From the NCBI RefSeq assembly GCF_017873555.1, contig NZ_JAGGKE010000014.1, forward strand, positions 1-64,000: a DNA stretch of 64,000 nucleotides, written 5' to 3'. The notes under the pieces are model-generated. The model saw only the letters and a program-made list of their open reading frames with translations. It ran no database searches and had not been told where the DNA came from. How positions within the stretch are numbered: the stretch's first letter is position 1; each line of letters starts with the position of its first letter. Position numbers and translations under genes: made by a program. This document shows, one piece after another, positions 39,905 through 48,734 of this stretch. This stretch comes from Halorubrum trapanicum (GTDB lineage Archaea; Halobacteriota; Halobacteria; Halobacteriales; Haloferacaceae).

Positions 39905-40058
39905 CCCCGCCTCCCGGCCGCCCCTTCGGATCCCGCCCCGCACGGCGACCGCACCTCACACCTCCCCAACCTCGTCGGCCTCCCTCCGGTCGGCCGACTC
40001 CCTCGCACGCGCTCCTCGCGCCCGCCGGGGGCGGCCGCTCGGAGGCGCGCGCCACCGC
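39905..40058 (-). repeat. Dispersed structured element, copy C (inverted)
   Basis: On the minus strand, GCGCGCGC pairs with GCGCGTGC (one G-U pair), then TCC/GGA, a GA/GA loop and CCGCC-ccc-GGCGG. The linker GAGGGAGTC follows, P2 is TCGGCC/GGCCGA (39975..39997) with an 11-nt loop GACCGGAGGGA, and then GACGAGGTTGGGGAGGTGTG. Compared with copies A and B the linkers are kept but the stems differ with pairing preserved. The 3' domain is short (GGCGGGATCCGAAGGGGCGG). Confidence 0.82.
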
Positions 40059-40169
40059 GGATCGGTTTATAAGATGTACGTCGCCGTCGACGGTCGCGGC
40101 CGCGCCCACTCGCTCCCCTCACCGCCGTGTTCCGACGGTTTAAATCGGGTCGGCGCCCAGGCTCCGGTA

Positions 40170-42629
40170 ATGGAACCGAGTTCGCTTGCCGGCCTCCCCG
40201 CGGGCGTCGGCGAGGCGCTCGAAGCGGAGGGCGTCGCGGAGCTGTACCCGCCCCAGGAGGCGGCCGTCGAGGCGGGCGTGGCCGACGGCGAGAGCCTCGT
40301 CGCGGCGGTCCCGACGGCCTCCGGCAAGACGCTGATCGCCGAGCTGGCGATGCTCTCCTCCATCGAGCGCGGCGGCAAGGCCCTCTACATCGTCCCGCTA
40401 CGCGCGCTCGCCAGCGAGAAGAAGGCCGAGTTCGAGCGCTGGGAGGAGTTCGGCGTCACGGTCGGCGTCTCCACCGGCAACTACGACTCCGACGGCGAGT
40501 GGCTCGCGAGCCGCGACGTCATCGTCGCCACCTCGGAGAAGGTGGACTCGCTGATCCGCAACGGCGCGCCGTGGATCGACGACCTCACCTGCGTCGTCAG
40601 CGACGAGGTCCACCTCGTCGACGACTCGCACCGCGGTCCCACCCTCGAAGTCACCCTCGCGAAGCTCCGCAAGGTGAACCCCGGACTCCAGACCGTCGCG
40701 CTCTCGGCGACCGTCGGCAACGCGGACGTCATCGCCGACTGGCTCGATGCCGAGCTCGTCGAGTCCGACTGGCGCCCCATCGAACTCCGGACGGGCGTCC
40801 ACTTCGGCAACGCGATCAACTTCGACGACGGGAGCCAGCGCGAGGTGCCCGTCGAGCGCGGCGCGGATCAGACCGCGAAGCTCGTCGCCGACGCCCTCGA
40901 CACGGAGGAGGACGGGCAGGGCGGCTCCTCGCTCGTCTTCGTCAACTCCCGGCGCAACGCGGAGTCGTCGGCCCGGAAGCTGGGCGAGGTCACCGCCCCC
41001 AGACTGACCGGCGACGAGCGTGACCGCCTCCGCGACCTCGCCGAGGAGATCCGCGGCGTCTCCGACACCGACACCTCCGAGGACCTCGCGGACGCGGTCG
41101 AGCAGGGGTCGGCGTTCCACCACGCCGGCCTCGCGAGCGAGCACCGGAGCCTGATCGAGGACGCGTTCCGCGACCGGCTGATCAAGTGCGTCTCCGCGAC
41201 GCCGACGCTCGCCGCCGGCGTCAACACGCCCGCCCGCCGGGTGATCGTGCGCGACTGGCGCCGCTACGACGGTGAGTTCGGCGGCATGAAACCGCTCGAC
41301 GTGCTCGAAGTCCACCAGATGTGCGGCCGCGCGGGCCGCCCCGGACTCGACCCCTACGGCGAGGCGGTGCTGCTCGCGAACGACGCCGACACGCAGGAGG
41401 AGCTGTTCGACCGGTACGTCTGGGCCGAGGCCGAACCGGTCCGTTCGAAGCTCGCGGCCGAACCCGCCCTCCGGACCCACGTTCTCGCCACCGTCGCCTC
41501 CGGCTTCGCCGCCACCCGCGAGGGGCTGCTCTCCTTCCTCGATAACACCCTCTACGCGGCCCAGACCGACGACGAGGGCCGCCTCGCCGCGGTCACCGAC
41601 ACCGTCCTCGACTACCTCGAAGTCAACGGCTTCGTCGAGCGCGACCGCGACGGGGGGAGCGAGGGCCTCGCCGCGACCGGGATCGGCCACACGGTCTCGC
41701 GGCTCTACCTCGACCCGATGAGCGCGGCCGAGATACTCGACGGGCTCCGGACCGTCGTCGACGGCGCGGGCGCGACACCCGACGCCGAAGGCGGCGACTT
41801 CGTTCCGGCGGACGACGCTGCGGCCGACGGCGAGGACGCCGGATTCACGACGTACACCCGAACGGGCGACGAGGCGGGCGACGCCGACGGGGATACCGGG
41901 GAGGCGGAATCCGGCGACCCCAACACCGGTCCCGCGGTCACCCCCCTCGGTCTCTACCACCTCGTCAGCCGGACCCCGGACACCTACGAGCTGTACCTCA
42001 AGTCCGGCGACCGCGAGGAGTACACCGAGGTCTGCTACGAGCGCGAGACGGAGTTCCTCGGCGACGTGCCCTCCGAGTACGAGGACGTGCGGTTCGAGGA
42101 CTGGCTCGCCGCGCTGAAGACGGCCCGGCTCCTCGAAGACTGGGCGAACGAGGTGGACGAAGACCGGATCGCGGAGCGCTACGGTGTCGGCCCGGGCGAC
42201 ATCCGCGGGAAGGTCGACACCGCCGAGTGGCTCCTCCGGGCGGCGGAGACGCTCGCGGGCGACGTCGAGGGTATCGACGGCGACGTGGTCGTTCAGGTGC
42301 GCGAGGCCCGCAAGCGGCTGGAGTACGGGGTCCGCGAGGAGCTGCTCGATCTGGCGGGCGTCCGGAACGTCGGTCGCAAGCGCGCCCGCCGCCTCTACGA
42401 GGCCGGCATCGAGAGCCGCGCGGACCTCCGGGAGGCCGACAAGGCGGTCGTGCTGGGCGCACTCCGCGGCCGCGAGCGCACCGCCGAGCGGATCCTGGAG
42501 AACGCCGGCCGCGAGGACCCCTCGCTCGACGGCGTCGACCCCGATCGGTCGGCCTCGGCGGCGGCGACCGCCGGCGCGGACGCCGACGGCGACGGCGACG
42601 GACAGGCCAGTCTGGGTGATTTCGGGTGA
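40170..42629 (+). CDS. hel308: Hel308-family DNA helicase with C-terminal PIP-like motif
   Basis: An SF2 3'-5' helicase acting at stalled forks. The 819-residue protein has motif [15 protein letters not shown] (about 45-58), motif II SDEVHL (DEVH, about 145-149), motif [23 protein letters not shown] (motif IV), and motif [13 protein letters not shown]. The C-terminal helix-hairpin-helix ([23 protein letters not shown]) is typical. The last eight residues, QASLGDFG, resemble a PCNA-interacting peptide. An acidic insertion of about 50 residues (around 530-590) is a halophile feature. A GGTTTAAATC box (about 40137..40146) lies about 28 nt upstream. Its stop overlaps the cgi121 GTG. Confidence 0.95.
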   Translation: MEPSSLAGLPAGVGEALEAEGVAELYPPQEAAVEAGVADGESLVAAVPTASGKTLIAELAMLSSIERGGKALYIVPLRALASEKKAEFERWEEFGVTVGVSTGNYDSDGEWLASRDVIVATSEKVDSLIRNGAPWIDDLTCVVSDEVHLVDDSHRGPTLEVTLAKLRKVNPGLQTVALSATVGNADVIADWLDAELVESDWRPIELRTGVHFGNAINFDDGSQREVPVERGADQTAKLVADALDTEEDGQGGSSLVFVNSRRNAESSARKLGEVTAPRLTGDERDRLRDLAEEIRGVSDTDTSEDLADAVEQGSAFHHAGLASEHRSLIEDAFRDRLIKCVSATPTLAAGVNTPARRVIVRDWRRYDGEFGGMKPLDVLEVHQMCGRAGRPGLDPYGEAVLLANDADTQEELFDRYVWAEAEPVRSKLAAEPALRTHVLATVASGFAATREGLLSFLDNTLYAAQTDDEGRLAAVTDTVLDYLEVNGFVERDRDGGSEGLAATGIGHTVSRLYLDPMSAAEILDGLRTVVDGAGATPDAEGGDFVPADDAAADGEDAGFTTYTRTGDEAGDADGDTGEAESGDPNTGPAVTPLGLYHLVSRTPDTYELYLKSGDREEYTEVCYERETEFLGDVPSEYEDVRFEDWLAALKTARLLEDWANEVDEDRIAERYGVGPGDIRGKVDTAEWLLRAAETLAGDVEGIDGDVVVQVREARKRLEYGVREELLDLAGVRNVGRKRARRLYEAGIESRADLREADKAVVLGALRGRERTAERILENAGREDPSLDGVDPDRSASAAATAGADADGDGDGQASLGDFG

Positions 42630-43219
42630 CGGACCTTCCGGTCGACGCCGACGGGGCGCCGGCGCCCGACCCCGCGGTCCGCCTCGTCGCCGGAACCTTC
42701 GCGATCGACGACCTCGACGCGTTCCTCGCCGACCTCGACGAGGTCGCCGCGGAGACCGGCGCGGTCGTCCAGGCGTTCGACGCCGATCTCGTCGTCTCGG
42801 CGACGCAGCTCCGCGAGGCGGCGCGCCTCGCCGCGCGGGCGATCGCTCGCAGCGAGGCGGTCGCGCGCGACCCCGGCGTCGAGATCATGCTGTACGCGGC
42901 CGGGAGCCGGCAGATAGACCGCGCCCTCGAACTCGGCGTCTCGGAGGGCGAGCGCGCCGCGGTCGTTCTCCTCGCCGACTTCGGCGACGTGTCCGGCTCC
43001 GACCGATCGGCCGCGGACCTCGACGCGGCGAGCGAGGCGATCCACGCGCTCGCCGTCGATTCGGCTGACGACTCCGACGGCGACGCGATCGGAGTCGGAT
43101 TCGACGAGACCCGCGTCCGCGAGTTCTACGGCGTCACCGACCGCGAACTCGCCGCGACGAACGGCGACCTCGCCGATCTGGTTCGCGAGCGCGTCGCGCT
43201 GCTGGACGTCGAGAAGTGA
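42626..43219 (+). CDS. cgi121: KEOPS complex subunit Cgi121
   Basis: It is the tRNA-recruiting subunit of KEOPS, which makes t6A in tRNAs. The 197-residue protein has the family core [59 protein letters not shown] (about 45-103) and a C-terminal [33 protein letters not shown]. The GTG start overlaps the hel308 stop (GTGA); the hel308-cgi121 pairing is common in archaea. The middle contains an acidic insertion ([14 protein letters not shown]). Confidence 0.92.
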   Translation: MTDLPVDADGAPAPDPAVRLVAGTFAIDDLDAFLADLDEVAAETGAVVQAFDADLVVSATQLREAARLAARAIARSEAVARDPGVEIMLYAAGSRQIDRALELGVSEGERAAVVLLADFGDVSGSDRSAADLDAASEAIHALAVDSADDSDGDAIGVGFDETRVREFYGVTDRELAATNGDLADLVRERVALLDVEK

Positions 43220-43240
43220 CGACGGGTTCGCGAACCGACG

Positions 43241-43269
43241 GCCCACACCCCTTCGTTTCAACTGGAAAC
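43241..43269 (-). promoter_or_regulatory. ORB-like site between cgi121 and tRNA-Gln
   Basis: The minus strand reads GTTTCCAGTTGAAACGAAGG then GGTGTGGGC. It contains the full ORB plan including the GTGTGGG tract and matches ORB2 from GAAAC onward except for one base. It is 18 kb from the origin, with no orc1 gene nearby and no AT-rich region. Confidence 0.7.
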
Positions 43270-43319
43270 CGCGGGACAGGGGCACCTATCGGTTCCAGCC
43301 GAAGCGAAGACGGCAGAAG

Positions 43320-43392
43320 TAGTCCATCCTGGATTCGAACCAGGGTCGTTGCCCCCAGAAGGCAACAGGATTGGCCACTACCCCAATGGACT
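43320..43392 (-). tRNA. tRNA-Gln (CTG anticodon)
   Basis: The minus strand folds as a cloverleaf: acceptor stem AGTCCAT/ATGGACT, D arm GGGTAGTGG with CCA, anticodon stem TTGCC/GGCAA around the loop TTCTGGG (anticodon CTG, decoding CAG), and T arm CTGGTTCGAATCCAGG. The discriminator base is A at 43320 and CCA is not encoded. No intron interrupts it. A TATA-like GCTTACAAAC box lies at about 43418..43427, 25-35 nt before the 5' end. Confidence 0.96.
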
Positions 43393-43602
43393 GCGTACTC
43401 ACCGATAGCCAGTACGTGTTTGTAAGCGTTGCGCGTTGCGGCCGCCGTGCGATCGGTTGACGGTGTCGCCCCGCGCCGGCGGTGGCCGTCGCTGTCGAGG
43501 TCGCGGTCGCCTCGCCGGCGACCCGATCGAACCGCGCCGCCGTCGGATCGCGTTCGTGCGTACATCGATGCGCTTTACACGACCCAATCCGCACGAAGCT
43601 GT

Positions 43603-44196
43603 ATGTACGTCGGACGATTCGTCGTCGTCGCGCCCGGGATCGGCGGCTATCGCGTCTCCTCGCGCTCGTTCCCGAACCGCCGCGTCCGCGACCGCGGCGG
43701 GACGCTCACCGTCGGCCCGACGCCGGACGCGCCGGAGACCGACAACCCCTACGTCTCGTACAACTGCGCGCGAGCGGTCGAGACCCCGACCGGGGAGCCG
43801 CTGGCGGTCCTCGGAAACGGCTCGCACGTCGACCCGATCGCGGAGAAGCTCGAACGGGGGTACCCCGCCCGCGACGCGCTCGCGTCGGCGCTGCTCGCGC
43901 TCGACTTCGAGAAGGACGACTACGACACGCCCCGCGTCGCCGGCGTCGTCGGCGCGGAGTCGGCGACGATCGGCACCGTCCGCCGCGACGCGCTGCTCGT
44001 CGAGACCGTCGACGAGCCGACCGTGGTCGCGACCTACGAGACCGACTCCCCCGAGCCGTACGACCTCACCGCGACCGACGCCGCGTCGGTCGCGACCGAA
44101 CTGCTGGGCGCCGACCTCGAACACCCGGTCTGTGCCGCGGGCGCGACCGTCGACACCGACGGCGTCTCGCTCGCGTTCGACAACGGCGACGACTGA
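43603..44196 (+). CDS. purO: IMP cyclohydrolase, archaeal type (PurO)
   Basis: It performs the last ring-closing step to IMP. The 197-residue protein opens [26 protein letters not shown] and has [14 protein letters not shown] (about 47-60), [16 protein letters not shown] and [21 protein letters not shown], all characteristic of archaeal PurO, unrelated to bacterial PurH. A CGCTTTACAC box 28 nt upstream gives a leaderless start. It neighbours tRNA-Gln divergently and the S9 peptidase gene downstream. Confidence 0.93.
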   Translation: MYVGRFVVVAPGIGGYRVSSRSFPNRRVRDRGGTLTVGPTPDAPETDNPYVSYNCARAVETPTGEPLAVLGNGSHVDPIAEKLERGYPARDALASALLALDFEKDDYDTPRVAGVVGAESATIGTVRRDALLVETVDEPTVVATYETDSPEPYDLTATDAASVATELLGADLEHPVCAAGATVDTDGVSLAFDNGDD

Positions 44197-44280
44197 CCGC
44201 CGCCGAACCGCCCCGTCGGCACCGCCCGTCCGCCTTTCCGGCTCCCGACGCCTTTTGACTCCCCCGTCCGACTGACGCGC

Positions 44281-46386
44281 ATGGAGCGCGTCACCGCGGC
44301 CGACTACCACGACATCGCGGTCCCGTCCGACCCCCGAATCTCGCCGGACGGCGACCGAGTCGCCTTCGTGCGCCGACAGCCGAACGACGACGACAGCTAC
44401 GAGACGACGGTGTACCTCGTCGACGCCGCGGGCGACGGCGACCCGCGCCGACTCACCCTTCCCGAGGGGTCCGACGCCGAGCCGCGCTGGAGTCCCTCCG
44501 GCGACCGGATCGCGTTCACCTCCACCCGCGGCGCGGACGACGACCGCCAGCAGCTGTGGGTCCTCCCGGTCGACGGCGGCGAGGCGCGCCGCGTCACCGA
44601 CGTGGTCGGCGGCGTCTCGTCGATCGCGTGGTCGCCCGACGGCGAGCGGATCGCGTTCGTCCAGTCGGTGACCGCCGACGATCGGGAGGCCGACCGCGAC
44701 CTCGCCGTGCCGGACGACTACGAGCCGGAGGAGCACCCGGACCCGCGCGTCATCGACCGGACGGTCTACCGGGCCGCCGAGCGCTACTTCGACGGCCGGC
44801 GCCCCGGCGTGTACGTCGTCGACGCGGACGCGACCGTCGGGGGCGTCACGGACCCCGACCCGGCCGAGTCGGGGGCGGTCACGCGGGTCACCGACCGCGA
44901 CGCCGACTTCGCCGCCCCGTCGTGGGGCGACGCCGACACGCTGTACTACACCGAGGCGGTCGGCGACGACCCCGACGACTCCGTCGAGATCGCGATCCGC
45001 GCCCACGACCTCGCGACCGGCGAGACCGAGCGCGTCCACACCACGACCGGCTGGGGCGCCGACCTCGCGGCGACGGCCGACGGCCGCGTCGCGTTCACCC
45101 ACGCCGAGCCGGACCAGGTGTCGATGCAGCCGACGGACCTCCGCGTCCTCGACGCGGACTCGGGGGACGTAATCGACCTCACCGGCGACCTCGACCGCGG
45201 CCTCGGCCGGGGGACGGCGCCGCAGTGGGGACCGGCCGACGAGACGCTGTACTTCGCGACGCCCGACGAGGGGAAGACTGCGCTGTGGCACGTCCCCGCC
45301 GACGGGAGCCGAGAGCCGGAGCGCCTGCTCCGGCCCGGCACAGTTTCGAGTGCGACCGTCGGGGGCGAGACCGACGCCGGTCCCGAGTCGGTGACGGTCG
45401 CCTTCGCCGCCAGCGAGTGGGACCACCCGGGCGACGCGTTCGCCTACGACGCCGCGGCCGACGAGACGGCCCGCCTGACCGAGCTGAACGCCGACTACCT
45501 CGGCGAGCGGACGATCGGCGAACCCGAGGAGCTCCGGTTCGAGTCCGACGGCGTCGAGATCCAGGGGTGGCTGCTGACGCCGCCGGAATCAGCTACTGAT
45601 ACCGACGACCCGTACCCGCTCGCGGTCGAGATCCACGGCGGCCCGCACGCGATGTGGTCGACCGCGGGGACGATGTGGCACGAGTTCCAGACGCTCGCGG
45701 CCCGCGGCTACGCCGTCTTCTGGTCGAATCCGCGCGGCTCGACCGGCTACGGCGAGGCGTTCACGCAAGCGATCGAGCGCGACTGGGGCGCGGTCACCGC
45801 GCGCGACGTGATGGCGGGCGTCGAGACGGTCGCCGACCGCCCGGAGATCGACGCGTCCAACGCCTTCGTCACCGGCGGCTCCTTCGGCGGCTTCATGACC
45901 GCGTGGATGGTCGGCCAGACGGACTACTTCCGCGCGGCCGTCTCCCAGCGCGGCGTCTACGACCTCACGGGCTTCTACGGCTCGACCGACGCGGCCTACA
46001 AGCTCGTCGAGGGCGACTTCGACACGGTCCCGTCCGAGGAGCCGGCGTGGCTCTGGGAGCAGTCGCCGACCGGCCACGCCGACGCGGTCGACACGCCCAC
46101 CCTCCTGATCCACTCCGAGGACGACACGCGGACCCCGATCTGTACGGCGGAGCTGTACCACCGGATCCTCCGCAAGAACGGCGTCGACACGCGCTTCGTC
46201 CGGTACCCCCGCGAGGGCCACGAGCTGTCTCGCTCCGGCGAGCCGGCGCATATCGTCGACCGCATCGAGCGCATCGCCCGCTGGTTCGACGGCTACTCCG
46301 AGCACCACGACGCCGAGCGCGCGCTCGACCGCCCCGAGGACGACGGGCTGACCGCGGGCGAGGAGTCGGACGAGGCGGAGGAATAG
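44281..46386 (+). CDS. S9 family serine peptidase (acylaminoacyl-peptidase-like)
   Basis: The 701-residue protein has an N-terminal beta-propeller with WSPSGDRIAFTS- and WSPDGERIAFVQ-type blades (TolB-like) and a C-terminal alpha/beta hydrolase domain: VEIHGGPHAMW, GGSFGGFMTAWMVG (nucleophile Ser, about 533), HSEDDTRTPI (Asp, about 617) and YPREGHELSRSG (His, about 648). No signal peptide is seen, so it is cytoplasmic; the propeller filters small peptides. TATA box CGCCTTTTG lies about 28 nt upstream. The usual activity is removal of N-acylated residues or oligopeptide trimming. Confidence 0.93.
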   Translation: MERVTAADYHDIAVPSDPRISPDGDRVAFVRRQPNDDDSYETTVYLVDAAGDGDPRRLTLPEGSDAEPRWSPSGDRIAFTSTRGADDDRQQLWVLPVDGGEARRVTDVVGGVSSIAWSPDGERIAFVQSVTADDREADRDLAVPDDYEPEEHPDPRVIDRTVYRAAERYFDGRRPGVYVVDADATVGGVTDPDPAESGAVTRVTDRDADFAAPSWGDADTLYYTEAVGDDPDDSVEIAIRAHDLATGETERVHTTTGWGADLAATADGRVAFTHAEPDQVSMQPTDLRVLDADSGDVIDLTGDLDRGLGRGTAPQWGPADETLYFATPDEGKTALWHVPADGSREPERLLRPGTVSSATVGGETDAGPESVTVAFAASEWDHPGDAFAYDAAADETARLTELNADYLGERTIGEPEELRFESDGVEIQGWLLTPPESATDTDDPYPLAVEIHGGPHAMWSTAGTMWHEFQTLAARGYAVFWSNPRGSTGYGEAFTQAIERDWGAVTARDVMAGVETVADRPEIDASNAFVTGGSFGGFMTAWMVGQTDYFRAAVSQRGVYDLTGFYGSTDAAYKLVEGDFDTVPSEEPAWLWEQSPTGHADAVDTPTLLIHSEDDTRTPICTAELYHRILRKNGVDTRFVRYPREGHELSRSGEPAHIVDRIERIARWFDGYSEHHDAERALDRPEDDGLTAGEESDEAEE

Positions 46387-46410
46387 ACGTCCTCGCTCCC
46401 TGAAACGGAC

Positions 46411-46785
46411 TCAGCGCTCGTCGGGGTCGAACGCGTCGATGGCGTCGTGGACGTCCGCGACCCACTCGTCGAGGGCGTCGTGGAGGCGCCGCTTGGCCTC
46501 CGGGACCGGAATTGCGGTGTACTGGTAGACGTAGCCGCCGGAGTCGAGCAGTCGGCGGCGACGCTCGACGAGTCCCTTCTCGCGGAGCGTCGACAGCGAC
46601 CGGTTCACGTTCGACCGGTCCCGGTCGAGGGCGTCGGCGAGCTCGGAGACGGTGCTGCCCGGGTACTCCAACAGCGCGAGATATGCGCGGCTCTCGTGGT
46701 CGCGCACGCCGAAGACACAGGAGAGGACGTGCTCGAACGAGGGAGACCGGTCGCCGACGAGGTCCTCGATTTCGGGGTCGCTCAT
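46411..46785 (-). CDS. TrmB-like winged-helix transcriptional regulator
   Basis: A 124-residue protein whose central part is a winged helix: VLSCVFGVRDHESRAYLALLEYPGSTVSELADALDRDRSNVNRSLSTLREKGLVERRRRLLDSGGYVYQYTA (about 19-91). It resembles the stand-alone TrmB/GbsR-like DNA-binding domains abundant in haloarchaea, with no sugar-binding domain. The C-terminal AKRRLHDALDEWVADVHDAIDAF is a likely dimerisation coiled coil. It converges on the S9 peptidase gene. An ATTTAACC TATA box is 29 nt upstream. Confidence 0.85.
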   Translation of the reverse strand: MSDPEIEDLVGDRSPSFEHVLSCVFGVRDHESRAYLALLEYPGSTVSELADALDRDRSNVNRSLSTLREKGLVERRRRLLDSGGYVYQYTAIPVPEAKRRLHDALDEWVADVHDAIDAFDPDER

Positions 46786-46840
46786 GGCGATCGGTTCGCC
46801 CGCGGCGAGGTTAAATGTCGGTTTCCGTCCGTCGGTCGCG

Positions 46841-47080
46841 TCACTCCTCGGTCGCGTATCCCATCTGGTCGATACAGCCCCGCATCCCCGACTCGTCGGC
46901 GTGCCGGTGGAGGTTCGTCGGCGTGTCGCAGTGGTACGTCTCCCCGTCGTACCGCAGGGCGACCTCGTGGGTGGCGCCGGCGACCTCGACGTCGACGAGG
47001 ATCCGCTGCCCGTCGTTGAGTTCGTCGATGAGTTCGTCGACGGACAGCTCGCCCGCCTCGACCCGGAGTACCTCGCTCAT
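46841..47080 (-). CDS. Conserved haloarchaeal small protein, unknown function
   Basis: A 79-residue acidic protein: MSEVLRVEAGELSVDELIDE, then a beta-rich RILVDVEVAGATHEVALRYDGETYHCDTPTNLH and a C-terminal GMRGCIDQMGYA. Three cysteine/histidine clusters (HC, H, C) are too sparse for a standard zinc finger. A GCTAAAAAC box about 30 nt upstream supports it as a gene. Part of a minus-strand run of three small uncharacterised genes. Confidence 0.75.
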   Translation of the reverse strand: MSEVLRVEAGELSVDELIDELNDGQRILVDVEVAGATHEVALRYDGETYHCDTPTNLHRHADESGMRGCIDQMGYATEE

Positions 47081-47152
47081 GGCTTCGGTTCGGTGGCCGA
47101 CGAGCTAAAAACGACCGGTACGGCGCGCCCGCGGCCGCCAGCCTCGCCCCCG

Positions 47153-47839
47153 TCACGTCGTCGTCGAGTCCGGGCCGCCCTCCTCGGCGGGCGGCTCGAC
47201 GCCCTCGGCGGCCGCGACGTCGTCGGTCCGCTTCTCGGTCTCGACGTGCCAGCGGTCGATCTCGGACTCGTAGTCGTCGAGCACGTCCGACACCTCTCCT
47301 TTCAGCTCGTCGTCGTTGACGTTCACCTCGAAGACGAACGTCTCGCCGTCCTCGGCGCGGGCGACCTCCTGGATGTTGGCGCTGACGAGCTCGTTGTCGA
47401 AGTAGTACGGCGCCATCTGGGTCATCACGTTGCGGTAGACGGCGTCCTCCACCTTCCGGAGCGCCTTCCGGCTGGCCGAGTCGGCCGCGCGGGCGACGTG
47501 TTCGATCGACTCGCCCCAGCTCTCGCGGGCGCTCTCGGTGTCGTTCTCCTCGACCTTCTCGTAGGACTCCGTGAGCTTCTCGCCGGCCGTCTGGAGGTCG
47601 TCGCCGGGCGACTGCCCCGCGCGCTCGCCTTCCCCCTCGTCGACGGACGCCTGCGCCGCGGTCTTCTCCGAGACGTCCTCGTCGATGCGCTCGTGGGTCT
47701 TGGGGCGCCACTCGTCGAACTCGTAGTAGGCGTCGCCGTCGACGCCGACCTCCCGGAGCGCGAGGGCGATCCGCTCGCCGTGCTCGACGACGTCGCCCCA
47801 GTCGCCGCGCACCTTGAAGCCGGAGATGCTCTCTTCCAT
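47153..47839 (-). CDS. DUF5828-family haloarchaeal protein
   Basis: The 228-residue acidic protein opens MEESISGFKVRGDWGDVVEH, the DUF5828 pattern, followed by GERIALALREVGVDGDAYYEFDEWRPKTHERIDEDVSEKTA. The mid-section is a long charged helix (LTESYEKVEENDTESARESWGESIEHVARAADSASRKALRKVEDAVYRNV). The C-terminal QEVARAEDGETFVFEVNVNDDELKGEVSDVLDDYESEIDRW is beta-alpha. A CGTATAAG box lies 28 nt upstream. Function unknown. Confidence 0.8.
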   Translation of the reverse strand: MEESISGFKVRGDWGDVVEHGERIALALREVGVDGDAYYEFDEWRPKTHERIDEDVSEKTAAQASVDEGEGERAGQSPGDDLQTAGEKLTESYEKVEENDTESARESWGESIEHVARAADSASRKALRKVEDAVYRNVMTQMAPYYFDNELVSANIQEVARAEDGETFVFEVNVNDDELKGEVSDVLDDYESEIDRWHVETEKRTDDVAAAEGVEPPAEEGGPDSTTT

Positions 47840-47918
47840 CGGTTGCCCCAGTTACGGCACGAACGCGTATAAGTTCCCTCGAACCGGCGTGCGCCGCGAG
47901 ACGCGTCGTCGGGACGGG

Positions 47919-48182
47919 TCAGTTCCGGTACGCGATCCGTCGACCCAGCTCGTCGAGTCGTTCCTTGAGGTCGCCGAGGACCCCCGCCGGCGAGACGCGT
48001 CGGACCGACGACTCGTCGACCTCGATTCGCTCGCCCGCAAACGGGTCGCGCTCGGCCCGTTCCTCGAGGGACTGCTCGTTCGCCACCGCCCCGACGACGG
48101 TGGACATCGAGCAGCGGCCGCACGCCTCTACCTCGATCGTTTCGTCGGAAGCGCGGTCCGACCGGCTCGACTCTTCTGTCAT
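47919..48182 (-). CDS. Small CxxC protein, unknown function
   Basis: An 87-residue protein with one CGRC motif (about 21-24) after an acidic N-terminus and a basic helical end (GVLGDLKERLDELGRRIAY). One CxxC alone is not a full zinc site, so it might bind metal as a dimer or act in redox. A TGTTAAAACC-type box (about 48208..48217, minus-strand reading GGTTTTAACA) about 30 nt upstream predicts a leaderless mRNA. No family recognised. Confidence 0.7.
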   Translation of the reverse strand: MTEESSRSDRASDETIEVEACGRCSMSTVVGAVANEQSLEERAERDPFAGERIEVDESSVRRVSPAGVLGDLKERLDELGRRIAYRN

Positions 48183-48335
48183 GTCTCTCGCCGTGCGATA
48201 CGGTACCGCAGATGTTAAAACCGCGTCTCACGCGCGACGCTTCGAACCCCGATCCGTCGCGAGCGCCTCGCTGCGCCGGCGAACCCCCGCTCCGCTCCCG
48301 ACGACCTTTTCACCCGCTCCGTGGAACGTGTTCAC

Positions 48336-48734
48336 ATGGGATATCGCGTCGTCGACGCGGACGCCGTCGAGCCGGAACCGGACCGCCCCTGCGAGTGTCG
48401 AAAGCTGTCCGATCCCGGCGACCTCGACGCCGCGGCGATCAACCGGTTCCGGGCGGCGCCCGGCGAACAGCTCCCGCTCGCGTACCACTATCACGAGACC
48501 CAACAGGAGGCGTTCTACGTGCTCGACGGGACGCTCGCCGTCGAGACGCCCGAGCGCACCTACGAGGTCTCGGCGGACGACCTGTTCGTCGTCGACCCCG
48601 AGAGCCCGCAGCGGGCGCACAACCCGGCCGACGCCGACGTCCCCGTGACCGTGCTGGCGATCGGCGCGCCGCCGGCCGACGGCGACGCGGTCGCGTACGA
48701 TCCCGACGAGTCTGCGGCCGCCGACGATGAGTGA
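48336..48734 (+). CDS. Cupin-domain protein
   Basis: The 132-residue single cupin carries motif 1, YHYHETQQEAFYVLDGTLAVE (G(X)5HXH-like, His at about 51 and 53, Glu about 58), and motif 2, DLFVVDPESPQRAHNPADADVPVTVLAIG (His about 97), giving a 3-His/1-Glu metal site. The conserved N-terminus CECRKLSDPGDLDAAAINRFRAAPGEQLPLA is like haloarchaeal cupins of unknown substrate. It overlaps the next gene by 8 nt. A CTTTTCACC box 27 nt upstream supports ATG at 48336 over an earlier GTG. Confidence 0.85.
   Translation: MGYRVVDADAVEPEPDRPCECRKLSDPGDLDAAAINRFRAAPGEQLPLAYHYHETQQEAFYVLDGTLAVETPERTYEVSADDLFVVDPESPQRAHNPADADVPVTVLAIGAPPADGDAVAYDPDESAAADDE

Noticed and set aside
40076-40169. Upstream extension of Hel308 from an ATG at 40076
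   Set aside because: Hel308 similarity begins at [10 protein letters not shown] and a TATA box lies 28 nt before that ATG; the extension has no similarity.
43399-45426. 675-codon antisense frame over purO and the S9 peptidase
   Set aside because: No domain or plausible start signal; both sense genes show complete family motifs and TATA boxes.
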